Origin: Rhizobium mayense
GTDB lineage: Bacteria; Pseudomonadota; Alphaproteobacteria; Rhizobiales; Rhizobiaceae
Reading direction: 5' to 3'
Assembly: GCF_030272705.1 (NCBI RefSeq)
Contig: NZ_JARFYM010000016.1
Location: 62,001-126,000 of the forward strand
DNA length: 64,000 nucleotides
Shown here: positions 7,971 to 16,145 of the stretch, one piece after another
How the letters are laid out: every line of letters starts with the position of its first letter
Numbering within the stretch: position 1 is the first letter of the stretch
Program-made: the position numbers and the translations under genes
Notes under the pieces: generated by a model
What the model was told of the DNA's origin: nothing
Database searches by the model: none
Seen by the model: only the letters and a program-made list of their open reading frames with translations

Positions 7971-9149
7971 ATGCGCGATCCTTACAAGGTGCTTGGCGTA
8001 AAGAGGGATGCTGGGGCAGACGAAATCAAGGCGGCGTGGCGCAACCTCGCCAAGGCCGTACATCCCGACCATAACATGGGCGATCCGACGGCAACGGAGC
8101 GGTTTGCTGAAATCGGCCGTGCCTATGAGACGCTGAAGGACCCGCAGAAGCGCAGCCGCTACGATCAAGTGGCGCGCATGGCCGAAGCGAGTGGCCAAAG
8201 CAAAGAACAGACCATCATGCAGCAGCGCCATGCAGCTCGCGAAGCGGCGGAACGTGCCAAGGCCGCACGCGCCAACGCCGAAAAGATATTGGAGGAGCTC
8301 GCTCGCGCCAATGCCCAGAAGGCGCAGAAGGCTGCGTCGGCCGCCAACCCGCAGGCAGCTGCTGGTGCCGCCGCAACCGAATCGCCCGAGGATATGGTCG
8401 AGCGAATTTTCGGCGCCAAGGCCGCCGCACGCGCGACACCGAACCAGGCCGCGACCGAAGCCGGCGCCGCAGAGGCAGGCAAGCAGCAAGAGCCGAACAG
8501 CAGTGAGACCGGCGAAACCTTTGCCGACGAGGAGCAGCTTGCAACCGGGACCGGCCCGAGCGTCTTCCGCTCGCGCTTCGGCATCCTCGGCTCGCTCGTA
8601 CGCCGCATCACCGGCGGCACCACGCAGGATAAGGTGCCGGAAAAGACGCCGGAAATCGCGGCCGAAGCGACCGTCACCCTCGACGATATGCTGAAGGGGA
8701 ATTGGATCACCGTTCCGCTGTCCGACGGACGGGAGGCTCGCTTCCAGGCGACGACGGATATCAGCAACGGCCAGGTCGCGCATCTGAAGGGCCAGGGGCT
8801 GAAATTGCAGGGCATGCAGCGCGGCGACGTCGCGATCACCATCCATCTCTCCACCGACAGCCGTTTCACGCTCGACGGCTTCGACGTCCGCACGACGCAT
8901 CCCGTGACCATCGAAAATGCGGTGCTCGGTTATGAAACAACCGTCGAGGGATTGAACGGTCCGGTCAAGCTTACAGTCCCTGCCTGGTCCGGTTCGGATC
9001 AGGTCGTCCGAATCTCCGGCGAGGGATTGCCGAACGGACATGGCGGGAAAGGCGATCTCGTGGTGGAATTGCGCCTGATGCTGTGGGAAAAACCGGATGA
9101 TAAAGTTACCGATTTGATGCGCAGCATGCGCGAGGGCTTTTTTCTGTGA
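7971..9149 (+). CDS. J-domain co-chaperone (DnaJ/CbpA-like, no zinc finger)
   Basis: DnaJ-class Hsp40 of about 392 residues that would stimulate DnaK ATPase and deliver clients. The J domain covers residues 2-66 (DPYKVLGVKRDAGADEIKAA) with the essential HPD at 31-33. An Ala/Lys/Glu-rich helical linker (about 75-220) follows, then a C-terminal DnaJ substrate-binding domain (VTLDDMLKGNWITVPL... GHGGKGDLVVELRLML). The CxxCxGxG zinc repeats are absent, so this is a type II/III protein. The start is one of adjacent ATGs at 7968/7971; an upstream in-frame start only adds non-J sequence. It lies upstream of fabI with its own spacing. Confidence 0.85.
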   Translation: MRDPYKVLGVKRDAGADEIKAAWRNLAKAVHPDHNMGDPTATERFAEIGRAYETLKDPQKRSRYDQVARMAEASGQSKEQTIMQQRHAAREAAERAKAARANAEKILEELARANAQKAQKAASAANPQAAAGAAATESPEDMVERIFGAKAAARATPNQAATEAGAAEAGKQQEPNSSETGETFADEEQLATGTGPSVFRSRFGILGSLVRRITGGTTQDKVPEKTPEIAAEATVTLDDMLKGNWITVPLSDGREARFQATTDISNGQVAHLKGQGLKLQGMQRGDVAITIHLSTDSRFTLDGFDVRTTHPVTIENAVLGYETTVEGLNGPVKLTVPAWSGSDQVVRISGEGLPNGHGGKGDLVVELRLMLWEKPDDKVTDLMRSMREGFFL

Positions 9150-9270
9150 AATTTCAGTGACAACCGCACCCTTTGTTACGATCCCTAACAGTTGATGATC
9201 TTTCCAATGCTTGAACCGAGGATCGGCCTATGCCATAGGCAGGATCATTCGAAGTTCAAGGGAGCAGAAT

Positions 9271-10089
9271 ATGGCTCAAGCCACTGGCCTCATGGCAGGC
9301 AAGCGCGGCGTCATCCTCGGCGTTGCAAACAACCGTTCCATAGCGTGGGGTATTGCCAAGGCCTGTTCGGAAGCCGGTGCCGAAATCGCATTGACGTGGC
9401 AGGGCGACGCCTTGAAGAAGCGCGTCGAGCCGCTCGCCCAGGAACTTGGCGCCTTCATGGCGGGCCATTGCGACGTTACGGAACCTGCGACGATCGACGC
9501 CGTCATCGATACGCTGGAAGCGAAATGGGGCAAGATCGATTTCGTCGTGCACGCCATTGCCTTCTCGGACAAGGATGAGCTCACCGGCCGCTACGTCGAC
9601 ACCAGCCGCGATAACTTCGCCCGCACGATGGATATCTCCGTCTATTCGCTGATTGCCGTCGCCCAGCGCGCCGAGCGCATCATGAACGACGGCGGCTCGA
9701 TGATCACGCTGACCTATTATGGTGCAGAAAAGGTCATGCCGAACTACAACGTCATGGGCGTCGCCAAGGCTGCGCTCGAAGCGAGCGTGCGCTACCTGGC
9801 CGTCGACCTCGGTGGTCGCGGCATTCGCGTCAACGCCATTTCGGCCGGCCCGATCAAGACGCTTGCTGCCGCCGGCATCGGCGACTTCCGCTACATCCTG
9901 AAATGGAACGAATATAACGCGCCGCTGAAGCGCACGGTTTCGATCGACGAAGTCGGCAACGGCGCGCTCTATCTCCTCTCCGATCTTTCCACCGCCGTTA
10001 CCGGCGAAGTCCACCATGTCGATTCGGGCTATCACGCGATCGGCATGAAGGCTGTCGACGCCCCTGACATCGCAGTCGTCAAGGACTGA
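9271..10089 (+). CDS. fabI: Enoyl-[acyl-carrier-protein] reductase (NADH)
   Basis: Short-chain dehydrogenase that reduces enoyl-ACP to acyl-ACP in the last step of each fatty-acid elongation cycle. The 272-residue length is typical. Visible: the FabI nucleotide-binding start GKRGVILGVANNRSIAWGIA (residues 10-29), and a catalytic Tyr159 and Lys166 in the Y-x6-K arrangement within YYGAEKVMPNYNVMGVAK, characteristic of FabI rather than FabG. ATG 9271 follows GGGAGCAG. The phosphoglycerate-mutase-family gene starts 18 nt downstream. Confidence 0.96.
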   Translation: MAQATGLMAGKRGVILGVANNRSIAWGIAKACSEAGAEIALTWQGDALKKRVEPLAQELGAFMAGHCDVTEPATIDAVIDTLEAKWGKIDFVVHAIAFSDKDELTGRYVDTSRDNFARTMDISVYSLIAVAQRAERIMNDGGSMITLTYYGAEKVMPNYNVMGVAKAALEASVRYLAVDLGGRGIRVNAISAGPIKTLAAAGIGDFRYILKWNEYNAPLKRTVSIDEVGNGALYLLSDLSTAVTGEVHHVDSGYHAIGMKAVDAPDIAVVKD

Positions 10090-10107
10090 TCAACAGGAAA
10101 TCTGACC

Positions 10108-10704
10108 GTGCCGCTCATCATCTATGTGATACGTCACGGTCAGACGGACTGGAATGCCGAGCGCCGGCTGCAAGGACAGAAGGACATCGATCTCAACGCC
10201 ATCGGCCGCGCGCAGGCGCGGCAGAATGGCATCGAACTCGGTGAAATCCTCGCTTTCGAAAACCAGCCCTTCGATTTTGTTGCAAGCCCGCTGAGGCGCA
10301 CCCGCGAGACCATGGAGATCGTGCGCGAAGCCATGGGCCTGCCGCCGAAGGACTACCGCACCGACGAGCGGCTGGTCGAAGTCTCCTTCGGCGCCTGGGA
10401 AGGTTTTACCATCAAGGAATTGAAGGCGACCGAGGCCGAACGCCTCGCCGAGCGCAATGCCGGCAAATGGGATTTCATCCCACCCGGCGAAGATGCCGAG
10501 AGCTATGAAATCCTCTCCTGGCGCGTCGGCTCCTGGCTGACGTCGGTCGATCGACCAACCGTCTGCGTCACCCATGGCGGTGTGATCCGCTCATTGTTCC
10601 GGCTGATCGGCGATGTCTCGAAGGAAGATGCTGCCGAAGCGGAAATCCCGCAGGACCGGATCTTGAAGATCGATCCGCAACAGAAAATCATCGGCTGGAT
10701 TTAA
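10108..10704 (+). CDS. Histidine phosphatase (phosphoglycerate mutase) family protein
   Basis: A 198-residue member of the histidine phosphatase superfamily. The catalytic RHG motif is at residues 9-11 (YVIRHGQTDWNAERRLQG) and the second His lies in VCVTHGGVIRSLF. Members range from cofactor-dependent phosphoglycerate mutase to broad phosphatases (GpmB/CobC-like); at this length a phosphatase is more likely than a glycolytic mutase. The start is GTG, preceded by an AGGAAA ribosome site (10095-10100). Close spacing suggests co-transcription with fabI. Confidence 0.85.
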   Translation: MPLIIYVIRHGQTDWNAERRLQGQKDIDLNAIGRAQARQNGIELGEILAFENQPFDFVASPLRRTRETMEIVREAMGLPPKDYRTDERLVEVSFGAWEGFTIKELKATEAERLAERNAGKWDFIPPGEDAESYEILSWRVGSWLTSVDRPTVCVTHGGVIRSLFRLIGDVSKEDAAEAEIPQDRILKIDPQQKIIGWI

Positions 10705-10737
10705 GAAGCCGCCAGCCTGCAAACGGCGCCCCAATTC

Positions 10738-10998
10738 TCACTGTATGATGTCGAGATCGTTGATGACGCGCTTGCCGTCGATTTCGGTATAGAAGACGAC
10801 AACTTTGACGCCGGCCTTCAGGCCGGTGAAATCGAAATCCTGGGGCGCCTGATAGCTCTTGCCGTCATCCAGCGTAATGCTGAAATTCTTCTCATCGACC
10901 TTCTTGATGGTGGCCTCGACATCGGCGCTTTCGGCAAAACCGGCGACGGGGGCAAGAAGACTTGCCGTGGCCAGGAGCGTCGCAACAAAGAAGCGCAT
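10738..10998 (-). CDS. DUF1344 small secreted protein
   Basis: An 86-residue protein with an N-terminal signal peptide (MRFFVATLLATASLLAPVAG) and a small beta-rich domain with SADVEATIKKVDEKNFSITL and ending VINDLDIIQ. It matches the DUF1344 family, found widely in rhizobia, often in several paralogues. A periplasmic location is predicted. Function is not known. It converges with the phosphoglycerate-mutase-family gene. The 311-nt gap upstream to aroC (10999-11309) shows no further gene or recognisable structure. Confidence 0.75.
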   Translation of the reverse strand: MRFFVATLLATASLLAPVAGFAESADVEATIKKVDEKNFSITLDDGKSYQAPQDFDFTGLKAGVKVVVFYTEIDGKRVINDLDIIQ

Positions 10999-11309
10999 CG
11001 TCGGTACCCTCTTGATTTCATTTCGGTGCTAAATCTTGATTGGGCACAGATAGCGCTTCGAATATGGCGGAAATTGCCCGCAACAATGGCGGTCGCCGCC
11101 CAATTGATGAATGTATTTTCACAATCCACAGCATGGGTTAATCTTCGTTTACCATGTCGGGCGCCTGGCGAATTCCGGCGCTGTTAGTGCCTGCGCGGTC
11201 ACTGCGGAAAGAAAGATTTGCCTCGGCGGCTTTTTGGCCTATGAGTGTGCCGCAATTCCACGAGATAAAGGCGCGGCCGCCGCCGGGCCGCAGCAATCCG
11301 GTCGCTTCC

Positions 11310-12407
11310 ATGTCACACAATACATTCGGTCATCTCTTCCGCGTCACCACCTGGGGCGAAAGCCATGGGCCGGCGCTCGGCTGCGTCGTTGACGGCTGCC
11401 CTCCCGGGCTCCGTTTCAAGCTTGAGGACATCCAGGCCTGGCTCGACAAGCGCAAGCCCGGCCAGTCGCGTTTCGTCACGCAGCGCCGTGAAGACGATCT
11501 CGTCAAGATACTGTCCGGGGTGATGTTGGACGAGGACGGCGAGACGATGATTTCGACGGGGACGCCGATCTCGATGCTGATCGAAAACACCGACCAGCGT
11601 TCCAAGGATTATGGCGAAATCGCTCGTCGCTACCGCCCGGGCCATGCCGACTATACCTATGACGTCAAATACGGCATTCGCGACTATCGCGGCGGCGGCC
11701 GCTCGTCGGCCCGCGAGACCGCGGCGCGTGTCGCGGCCGGTGGCATTGCTCGTCTCGTCGTGCCTGGCGTCACGGTGCGCGGCGCGCTGGTGCAGATCGG
11801 CAAGCACAAGATCAATCGTGCCAAGTGGGATTGGGCACAGGTCGACCGGAACCCCTTCTTCTCGCCGGATCCGGATATCGTACCGGTTTGGGAGGACTAT
11901 CTCGACGGCATCCGCAAGGCCGGCTCCTCGATCGGTGCCGTGGTCGAAGTCGTCGCCGAGGGCGTGCCGGCCGGCCTTGGTGCACCGATCTACGGCAAGC
12001 TTGACCAGGATATCGCCTCGCTGCTGATGTCCATCAACGCCGTCAAGGGCGTCGAGATCGGCAATGGCTTCGGAGCCGCTGAGATGACCGGCGAAGAAAA
12101 CGCCGACGAAATGCGCATGGGCAATGACGGCCACCGCATTTTCCTGTCGAACCATGCGGGCGGCATCCTGGGCGGCATTTCCACCGGCGAGCCCGTCATC
12201 GCCCGCTTCGCCATCAAGCCGACGTCTTCAATCCTGACCGAACGCCGATCGATCGACGCCGACGGCCACAATGTCGATATCCGCACCAAAGGCCGCCACG
12301 ACCCCTGCGTCGGCATTCGCGCCGTGCCGATCGGCGAGGCGATGGTTGCATGCGCCATCGCCGATCATTACCTCAGAGACCGCGGCCAGACGGGCCGGTT
12401 GAAATAA
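11310..12407 (+). CDS. aroC: Chorismate synthase
   Basis: Last enzyme of the shikimate pathway: converts 5-enolpyruvylshikimate-3-phosphate to chorismate using reduced FMN. 365 residues, the family norm. Signatures visible: MSHNTFGHLFRVTTWGESHG at the N-terminus (GESHGxxLG motif), YRPGHADYTYDVKYGIRDYRGGGRSSARETAARVAAG, and the C-terminal RHDPCVGIRAVPIGEAM. The ATG at 11310 starts exactly at the family N-terminus although the frame is open 52 codons upstream. The ribB start lies 12 nt past the stop. Confidence 0.97.
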   Translation: MSHNTFGHLFRVTTWGESHGPALGCVVDGCPPGLRFKLEDIQAWLDKRKPGQSRFVTQRREDDLVKILSGVMLDEDGETMISTGTPISMLIENTDQRSKDYGEIARRYRPGHADYTYDVKYGIRDYRGGGRSSARETAARVAAGGIARLVVPGVTVRGALVQIGKHKINRAKWDWAQVDRNPFFSPDPDIVPVWEDYLDGIRKAGSSIGAVVEVVAEGVPAGLGAPIYGKLDQDIASLLMSINAVKGVEIGNGFGAAEMTGEENADEMRMGNDGHRIFLSNHAGGILGGISTGEPVIARFAIKPTSSILTERRSIDADGHNVDIRTKGRHDPCVGIRAVPIGEAMVACAIADHYLRDRGQTGRLK

Positions 12408-12418
12408 GGACTTTTTTC

Positions 12419-13522
12419 ATGCCCTATGACCAGAAGCGCGTCGTGGAAGCCCTCCGAGCCTTCGAGGCCGGCGAAATCGTCGTCGTGATGGACGATAACG
12501 ATCGCGAAAATGAAGGCGACCTGATCGTCGCCGCCGTCCATTGCACGCCCGACAAGATGGCCTTCATCGTCCGCCATACCTCGGGAATCGTTTGCACGCC
12601 GATGCCGCGCGAGGAGGCCAAGCGACTGAACCTCAACGCCATGGTGGCGGAAAACGATTCGGCGCACACCACCGCCTTTACCGTCTCGGTCGACTTCAAG
12701 CATGGCACGACCACGGGCATATCCGCCGACGACCGCACGCTGACTGTGCGCAATCTCGCCAATCCGAATGTCGGCCCGGCCGACTTCGTTCGCCCCGGCC
12801 ATATCTTCCCGCTGGTTGCCCGCGAGGGCGGCGTGCTGATGCGCTCGGGCCATACGGAAGCCGCCGTCGACCTCTGCAAGCTCGCCGGCCTCCCGCCGAT
12901 CGGCGTCATCTGCGAACTCGTCAATGACGACGGCACGGTGACGCGCGGCCAGCAAGTGGTTGATTTCGCCGAGGAGCACGGGCTGAAGCTCGTCTCGGTC
13001 GCCGACCTCATCGCCTATCGCCAGCGCAAGGAAACGCTGATCGAACTCGGCGCGAGCTTCGATCTCGAAACGTCGTTCGGCAAGGCACGCGCTCACACCT
13101 ATTCGCTGCCCTGGGACCCGATGCAGCACCTCGCCGTCGTCTTCGGCGACATCCGCGACGGCATCGACATTCCGGTGCGTCTGCATCCGGAAAATGTGGC
13201 CGAAGACCTGTTCGGCAAGCGCCGTCCGGTCGACTTCTACATGAAGAAGATCGCCGACGAGGGCCGCGGCATTATCGTCTATCTGCGTGAAGGCTCCGTG
13301 GGCGTCGGCCATTTTGACAACGGCCGCAAATCCCGCCAGGCCGGTCACGAGACCCATGCCGAAGCCCAGGCCCGCGACAGTGAATGGCTGGAAATCGGCC
13401 TCGGCGCGCAGATTCTGAAAGACCTCGGCGTCAGCTCGATCAGACTGCTCACCAGCCGCGAGCGCCACTATGTCGGCCTCGAAGGATTCGGCATCAAGAT
13501 TGCCAAGACGGAGATCTGCTGA
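12419..13522 (+). CDS. ribB: 3,4-dihydroxy-2-butanone-4-phosphate synthase with degenerate GTP cyclohydrolase II-like domain
   Basis: Riboflavin biosynthesis enzyme that makes the four-carbon unit from ribulose-5-phosphate. The N-terminal 205 residues carry the RibB signatures DDNDRENEGDLIVAA, TGISADDR, RPGHIFPL and SGHTEAAVDLC. The C-terminal half aligns in layout with GTP cyclohydrolase II, but the zinc-binding CLTGD...CDC region reads VRLHPENVAEDLFGKRRPVD, with all three Cys missing. This domain is therefore probably inactive, a RibBX arrangement known in alphaproteobacteria. 367 residues. ATG 12419 follows AAGGA. GTP cyclohydrolase II activity must come from elsewhere. Confidence 0.93.
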   Translation: MPYDQKRVVEALRAFEAGEIVVVMDDNDRENEGDLIVAAVHCTPDKMAFIVRHTSGIVCTPMPREEAKRLNLNAMVAENDSAHTTAFTVSVDFKHGTTTGISADDRTLTVRNLANPNVGPADFVRPGHIFPLVAREGGVLMRSGHTEAAVDLCKLAGLPPIGVICELVNDDGTVTRGQQVVDFAEEHGLKLVSVADLIAYRQRKETLIELGASFDLETSFGKARAHTYSLPWDPMQHLAVVFGDIRDGIDIPVRLHPENVAEDLFGKRRPVDFYMKKIADEGRGIIVYLREGSVGVGHFDNGRKSRQAGHETHAEAQARDSEWLEIGLGAQILKDLGVSSIRLLTSRERHYVGLEGFGIKIAKTEIC

Positions 13523-13529
13523 GAGATTC

Positions 13530-13550
13530 ATCTCGCCCGCTGGGCGAGAT
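13530..13550 (+). terminator. Hairpin after ribB
   Basis: A perfect 9-bp stem ATCTCGCCC-gct-GGGCGAGAT starting 8 nt after the ribB stop. No T-run follows, so it may be a processing or weak terminator hairpin. The sequence downstream to 13716 is AT-richer than its surroundings and holds short direct repeats (AAGAATTTC twice) but no supported gene. Confidence 0.55.
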
Positions 13551-13716
13551 AACTACTTCGAAGTCGGCCGATGGAACTACTTGCGGCTTGACTCAAAGAA
13601 TTTCGTAAGTTCAAAAGAATTTCTACTTAACGCCACGCTAAATCGGCGATTGACGCGAGGTAAATGGCAGAGTTATGTTATAAATCAATTTCCAATTGAG
13701 ATTGGTGAGGTCATCC

Positions 13717-13878
13717 ATGGACTTTATAGAGACGTGGTTTGGTATCTCTCCCGACGGTGGCGACGGATCTACCGAGCTCCTATACATATTTGCAGTTGTC
13801 GCATTAATCGCTCTGGTGTTTCGCAAGCGCATCCTGCGGTTTATGCATACCCTTTCGGCGCGGATTCTGCGGAAGTAG
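13717..13878 (+). CDS. Small single-pass membrane protein (53 aa)
   Basis: A 53-residue protein with an acidic N-terminus (MDFIETWFGISPDGGDGS), one transmembrane helix (about 19-35, ELLYIFAVVALIALVF) and a basic C-terminal tail (RKRILRF...SARILRK), which by the positive-inside rule predicts N-out/C-in topology. ATG 13717 follows GAGGTC at normal spacing. I recall similar short proteins as conserved hypotheticals in Rhizobiaceae but cannot name a function. It lies between ribB and the unknown pair. Confidence 0.6.
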   Translation: MDFIETWFGISPDGGDGSTELLYIFAVVALIALVFRKRILRFMHTLSARILRK

Positions 13879-14063
13879 CCAACAGTAAGTCTGCATCTCG
13901 GTTGAAACTTTGTTTGTCAGACTGGCATTCTCTCTGACCTCACACCAAACCGCATTCGGTTCGCGTCGCCTTTTTGTACATTCAAGTAACGGCCTGCCGA
14001 TACTGCACGTGCCTCGCCAACTAATTAGTTCATTGCCCGGCGTTAATCTCGGAAAGGGAGCCG

Positions 14064-15035
14064 ATGCGTGGAATAGTGGCAATCCTGCGAGCGGTATTCT
14101 TCGCCTGGGTTCCGGCGCTCATCGAGATAGTCCGCCGCCTTTCTCGCTGGTGCCGACGCTTGCACGACCGCCGGGTCGACAAACAGGGCTCGCGGGCGCA
14201 TTGCGTGCCGATCGATCATCCTGCATTCCGCCGACCTGACCCCCTGATCTACGATCAATATTATCTTATCGGCCTTGGTCTTGCAGTCACCTGGGACAAC
14301 CCTGATATCGAGATTCTCCAAGGTGGTGTGCCTGTTCCGGCAGGCAAGCTGAACGCAGATACCCATTACGAAGTGCGTGTCCGCGTCTGGAATGCGTCTC
14401 TAGATGCTCTCGTGGTGCAGATGCCAGTTCGCTTGTCGTATCTCTCCTTTGGCATCGGAACCGTGTCGAATCCCATCGACACACGACTGGTCTCGGTTGG
14501 GGTTGTCGGCGCCGCCAGTCAACCCGGATTCGTCTCTTTCGACTGGCATACTCCACCGCAGCCCGGTCATTATTGCCTGCAGGCTTTGCTAGACCCCGCA
14601 GACGATGCCAACTTTGCCAACAATCTGGGGCAGAAAAATACCGACGTTGGACTCGCACATTCGCCAGCAACATTTCAGTTCGAGCTACGCAACGCCACCC
14701 GTCGCCCACACCGGTATCGATTCACCGTTGACAGCTACGTCATTCCGCCGCTCGGCCCCTGCTTCAGCGACCGGCGACCGACTGACGGCGTTATAAAGGC
14801 GGAGCAGCAACGCAGGCTGGCGGTGCACCTGCCATCGGCCCACCTGCTCCCGCCCGGTTGGAAGGTCGACATCTCACCCGATCATCCATCCTTAGAGCCA
14901 AGCGAACAGCTTACGGTCACCGTGGTCGCGACTCCGCCAGAAGGCTGGACCGGTCAGCAAGCGCTCAACGTGAACACATTCGATGAGGGTGACAAAACGA
15001 GCGGCGGCGTCACTCTCATTGTTCTCGGCACCTAG
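14064..15035 (+). CDS. Unknown protein with two Ig-like beta-sandwich domains (first gene of an unknown pair)
   Basis: A 323-residue protein not recognised as a named family. Residues 3-22 form a hydrophobic/amphipathic helix followed by a strongly basic stretch (RRLSRWCRRLHDRR), suggesting a membrane-attached N-terminus rather than a cleaved signal. Residues about 85-195 look like a CARDB-type beta-sandwich (HYEVRVRVWNAS..., GHYCLQALLDPADDANFANN). Residues about 210-320 form a second Ig/NEW3-like sandwich (PPGWKVDISPDHPSLEPSEQLTVTV). ATG 14064 follows AAAGGGAG. The stop overlaps the AGGAGG of the next gene, so translation is probably coupled. Function unknown. Confidence 0.7.
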   Translation: MRGIVAILRAVFFAWVPALIEIVRRLSRWCRRLHDRRVDKQGSRAHCVPIDHPAFRRPDPLIYDQYYLIGLGLAVTWDNPDIEILQGGVPVPAGKLNADTHYEVRVRVWNASLDALVVQMPVRLSYLSFGIGTVSNPIDTRLVSVGVVGAASQPGFVSFDWHTPPQPGHYCLQALLDPADDANFANNLGQKNTDVGLAHSPATFQFELRNATRRPHRYRFTVDSYVIPPLGPCFSDRRPTDGVIKAEQQRRLAVHLPSAHLLPPGWKVDISPDHPSLEPSEQLTVTVVATPPEGWTGQQALNVNTFDEGDKTSGGVTLIVLGT

Positions 15036-15043
15036 GAGGCATC

Positions 15044-16084
15044 ATGGCAAACGACGGCAAGTCCTGGACCAAATGCACGACGCCTGACAACGTAATTTCG
15101 GTGAACCAATACATCAGTGCGGCGATCACCAGCGGCATTTACGCGGCGATCATGGTTTTGGTGGTGATCGCGAGTGGTGAACCGTGGTGCTTGCTGATCG
15201 CTTTGGTAGTCACTGAAATTGTGTGGATCCTCGCATATTGCGACTGGTGGCTTAACTATCGGCTGGTCTGTCTTGGTGACCAGAGCCCGATAAGCGTCGT
15301 AGGCATGGTCATCAGTATCGAACCGCCCTCGGAGAAAACCTGGCCCGGAAGCCTCGATTCCGACTATAGCCTGAACCTCCTGTTGCCACACAATCCGATC
15401 GGTGTCAGTCAAGCCGTCGCTGCGGCCAGTGTGCCATTCGGCAGGTTGATGGCCGAGAATGTCGCCACCTCTTCGCATAGCCTGCTTTTTACCGGAAACC
15501 AGGCGGTTGACAAAACAACCGGTACAAAGTCCGAAGCTCTGCATGTGGAGTTGGAAGGCGCGTCGATCCATGACCTGCAGACCGTCAACATCCTTGCGCT
15601 GCTTGCCGCCTTGACGGCACTCGCGCTGTGTATGTCCGGCGTCGGCGCGGTTGTCGCCTATATCCTGGCGCTCCTCGCGTTCCTTGCCTCACTCCTCGGC
15701 GCCGCATTCAGCAGCTCGGATACAGCCAGCCCCGGCGACGCCGGATTGCCGAGCGTCGAAACCAACAATGCTACGGGAACTGGGGCTACCATCCTGGGGG
15801 TGACGGGCCGCTGGGTATATGACGCAGGGCATATTCACGACAGCTACCACGAAGGTCACAATGAACTGCATCCGGTCGTGCAAGCCCAGATCCTGGCTGG
15901 TCCATGGGACGGCGACTGGCCTACCAACATCGACGATATCATTCGAGTCTACCAGGATGGCTATGCGGAATCTCAAAACGCGCTCACCAAGGAACACCAG
16001 GCTCGACCCGACTCTCGATGGTCGATCCACCCCTACATTGACGGTTGTACGGACACGGCCAGCGCACCGAGCTCACCGCGGTGA
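15044..16084 (+). CDS. Unknown four-helix membrane protein with C-terminal His-rich domain (second gene of an unknown pair)
   Basis: A 346-residue membrane protein. Two predicted transmembrane hairpins lie at about 26-44/47-66 and 184-202/205-223, separated by a soluble domain that includes SPISVVGMVISIEPP. The C-terminal soluble domain begins GRWVYDAGHIHDSYHEGHNE (255-274), continues LHPV, and ends with a second W-S-I-H-P. The clustering of His, Asp and Glu looks like a metal site or catalytic motif of an undescribed domain. A perfect AGGAGG (15034-15039) overlaps the stop of the upstream gene. No family name can be given; partner of the 14064 protein. Confidence 0.7.
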   Translation: MANDGKSWTKCTTPDNVISVNQYISAAITSGIYAAIMVLVVIASGEPWCLLIALVVTEIVWILAYCDWWLNYRLVCLGDQSPISVVGMVISIEPPSEKTWPGSLDSDYSLNLLLPHNPIGVSQAVAAASVPFGRLMAENVATSSHSLLFTGNQAVDKTTGTKSEALHVELEGASIHDLQTVNILALLAALTALALCMSGVGAVVAYILALLAFLASLLGAAFSSSDTASPGDAGLPSVETNNATGTGATILGVTGRWVYDAGHIHDSYHEGHNELHPVVQAQILAGPWDGDWPTNIDDIIRVYQDGYAESQNALTKEHQARPDSRWSIHPYIDGCTDTASAPSSPR

Positions 16085-16145
16085 TGCGCGCTCTCGAGGT
16101 AGGCAGGCAGTTCGCGTCACCTTCTCCTTATGGAAAAGATGGCGT

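Noticed and set aside
11154..11309. N-terminal extension of chorismate synthase
   Set aside because: The frame is open, but the family N-terminus begins at 11310 (MSHNTFGHLFRV) and the upstream residues are atypical.
12368..13531. 387-codon open frame antisense to ribB
   Set aside because: Shadow frame with no recognisable domain; ribB motifs on the plus strand are clear.
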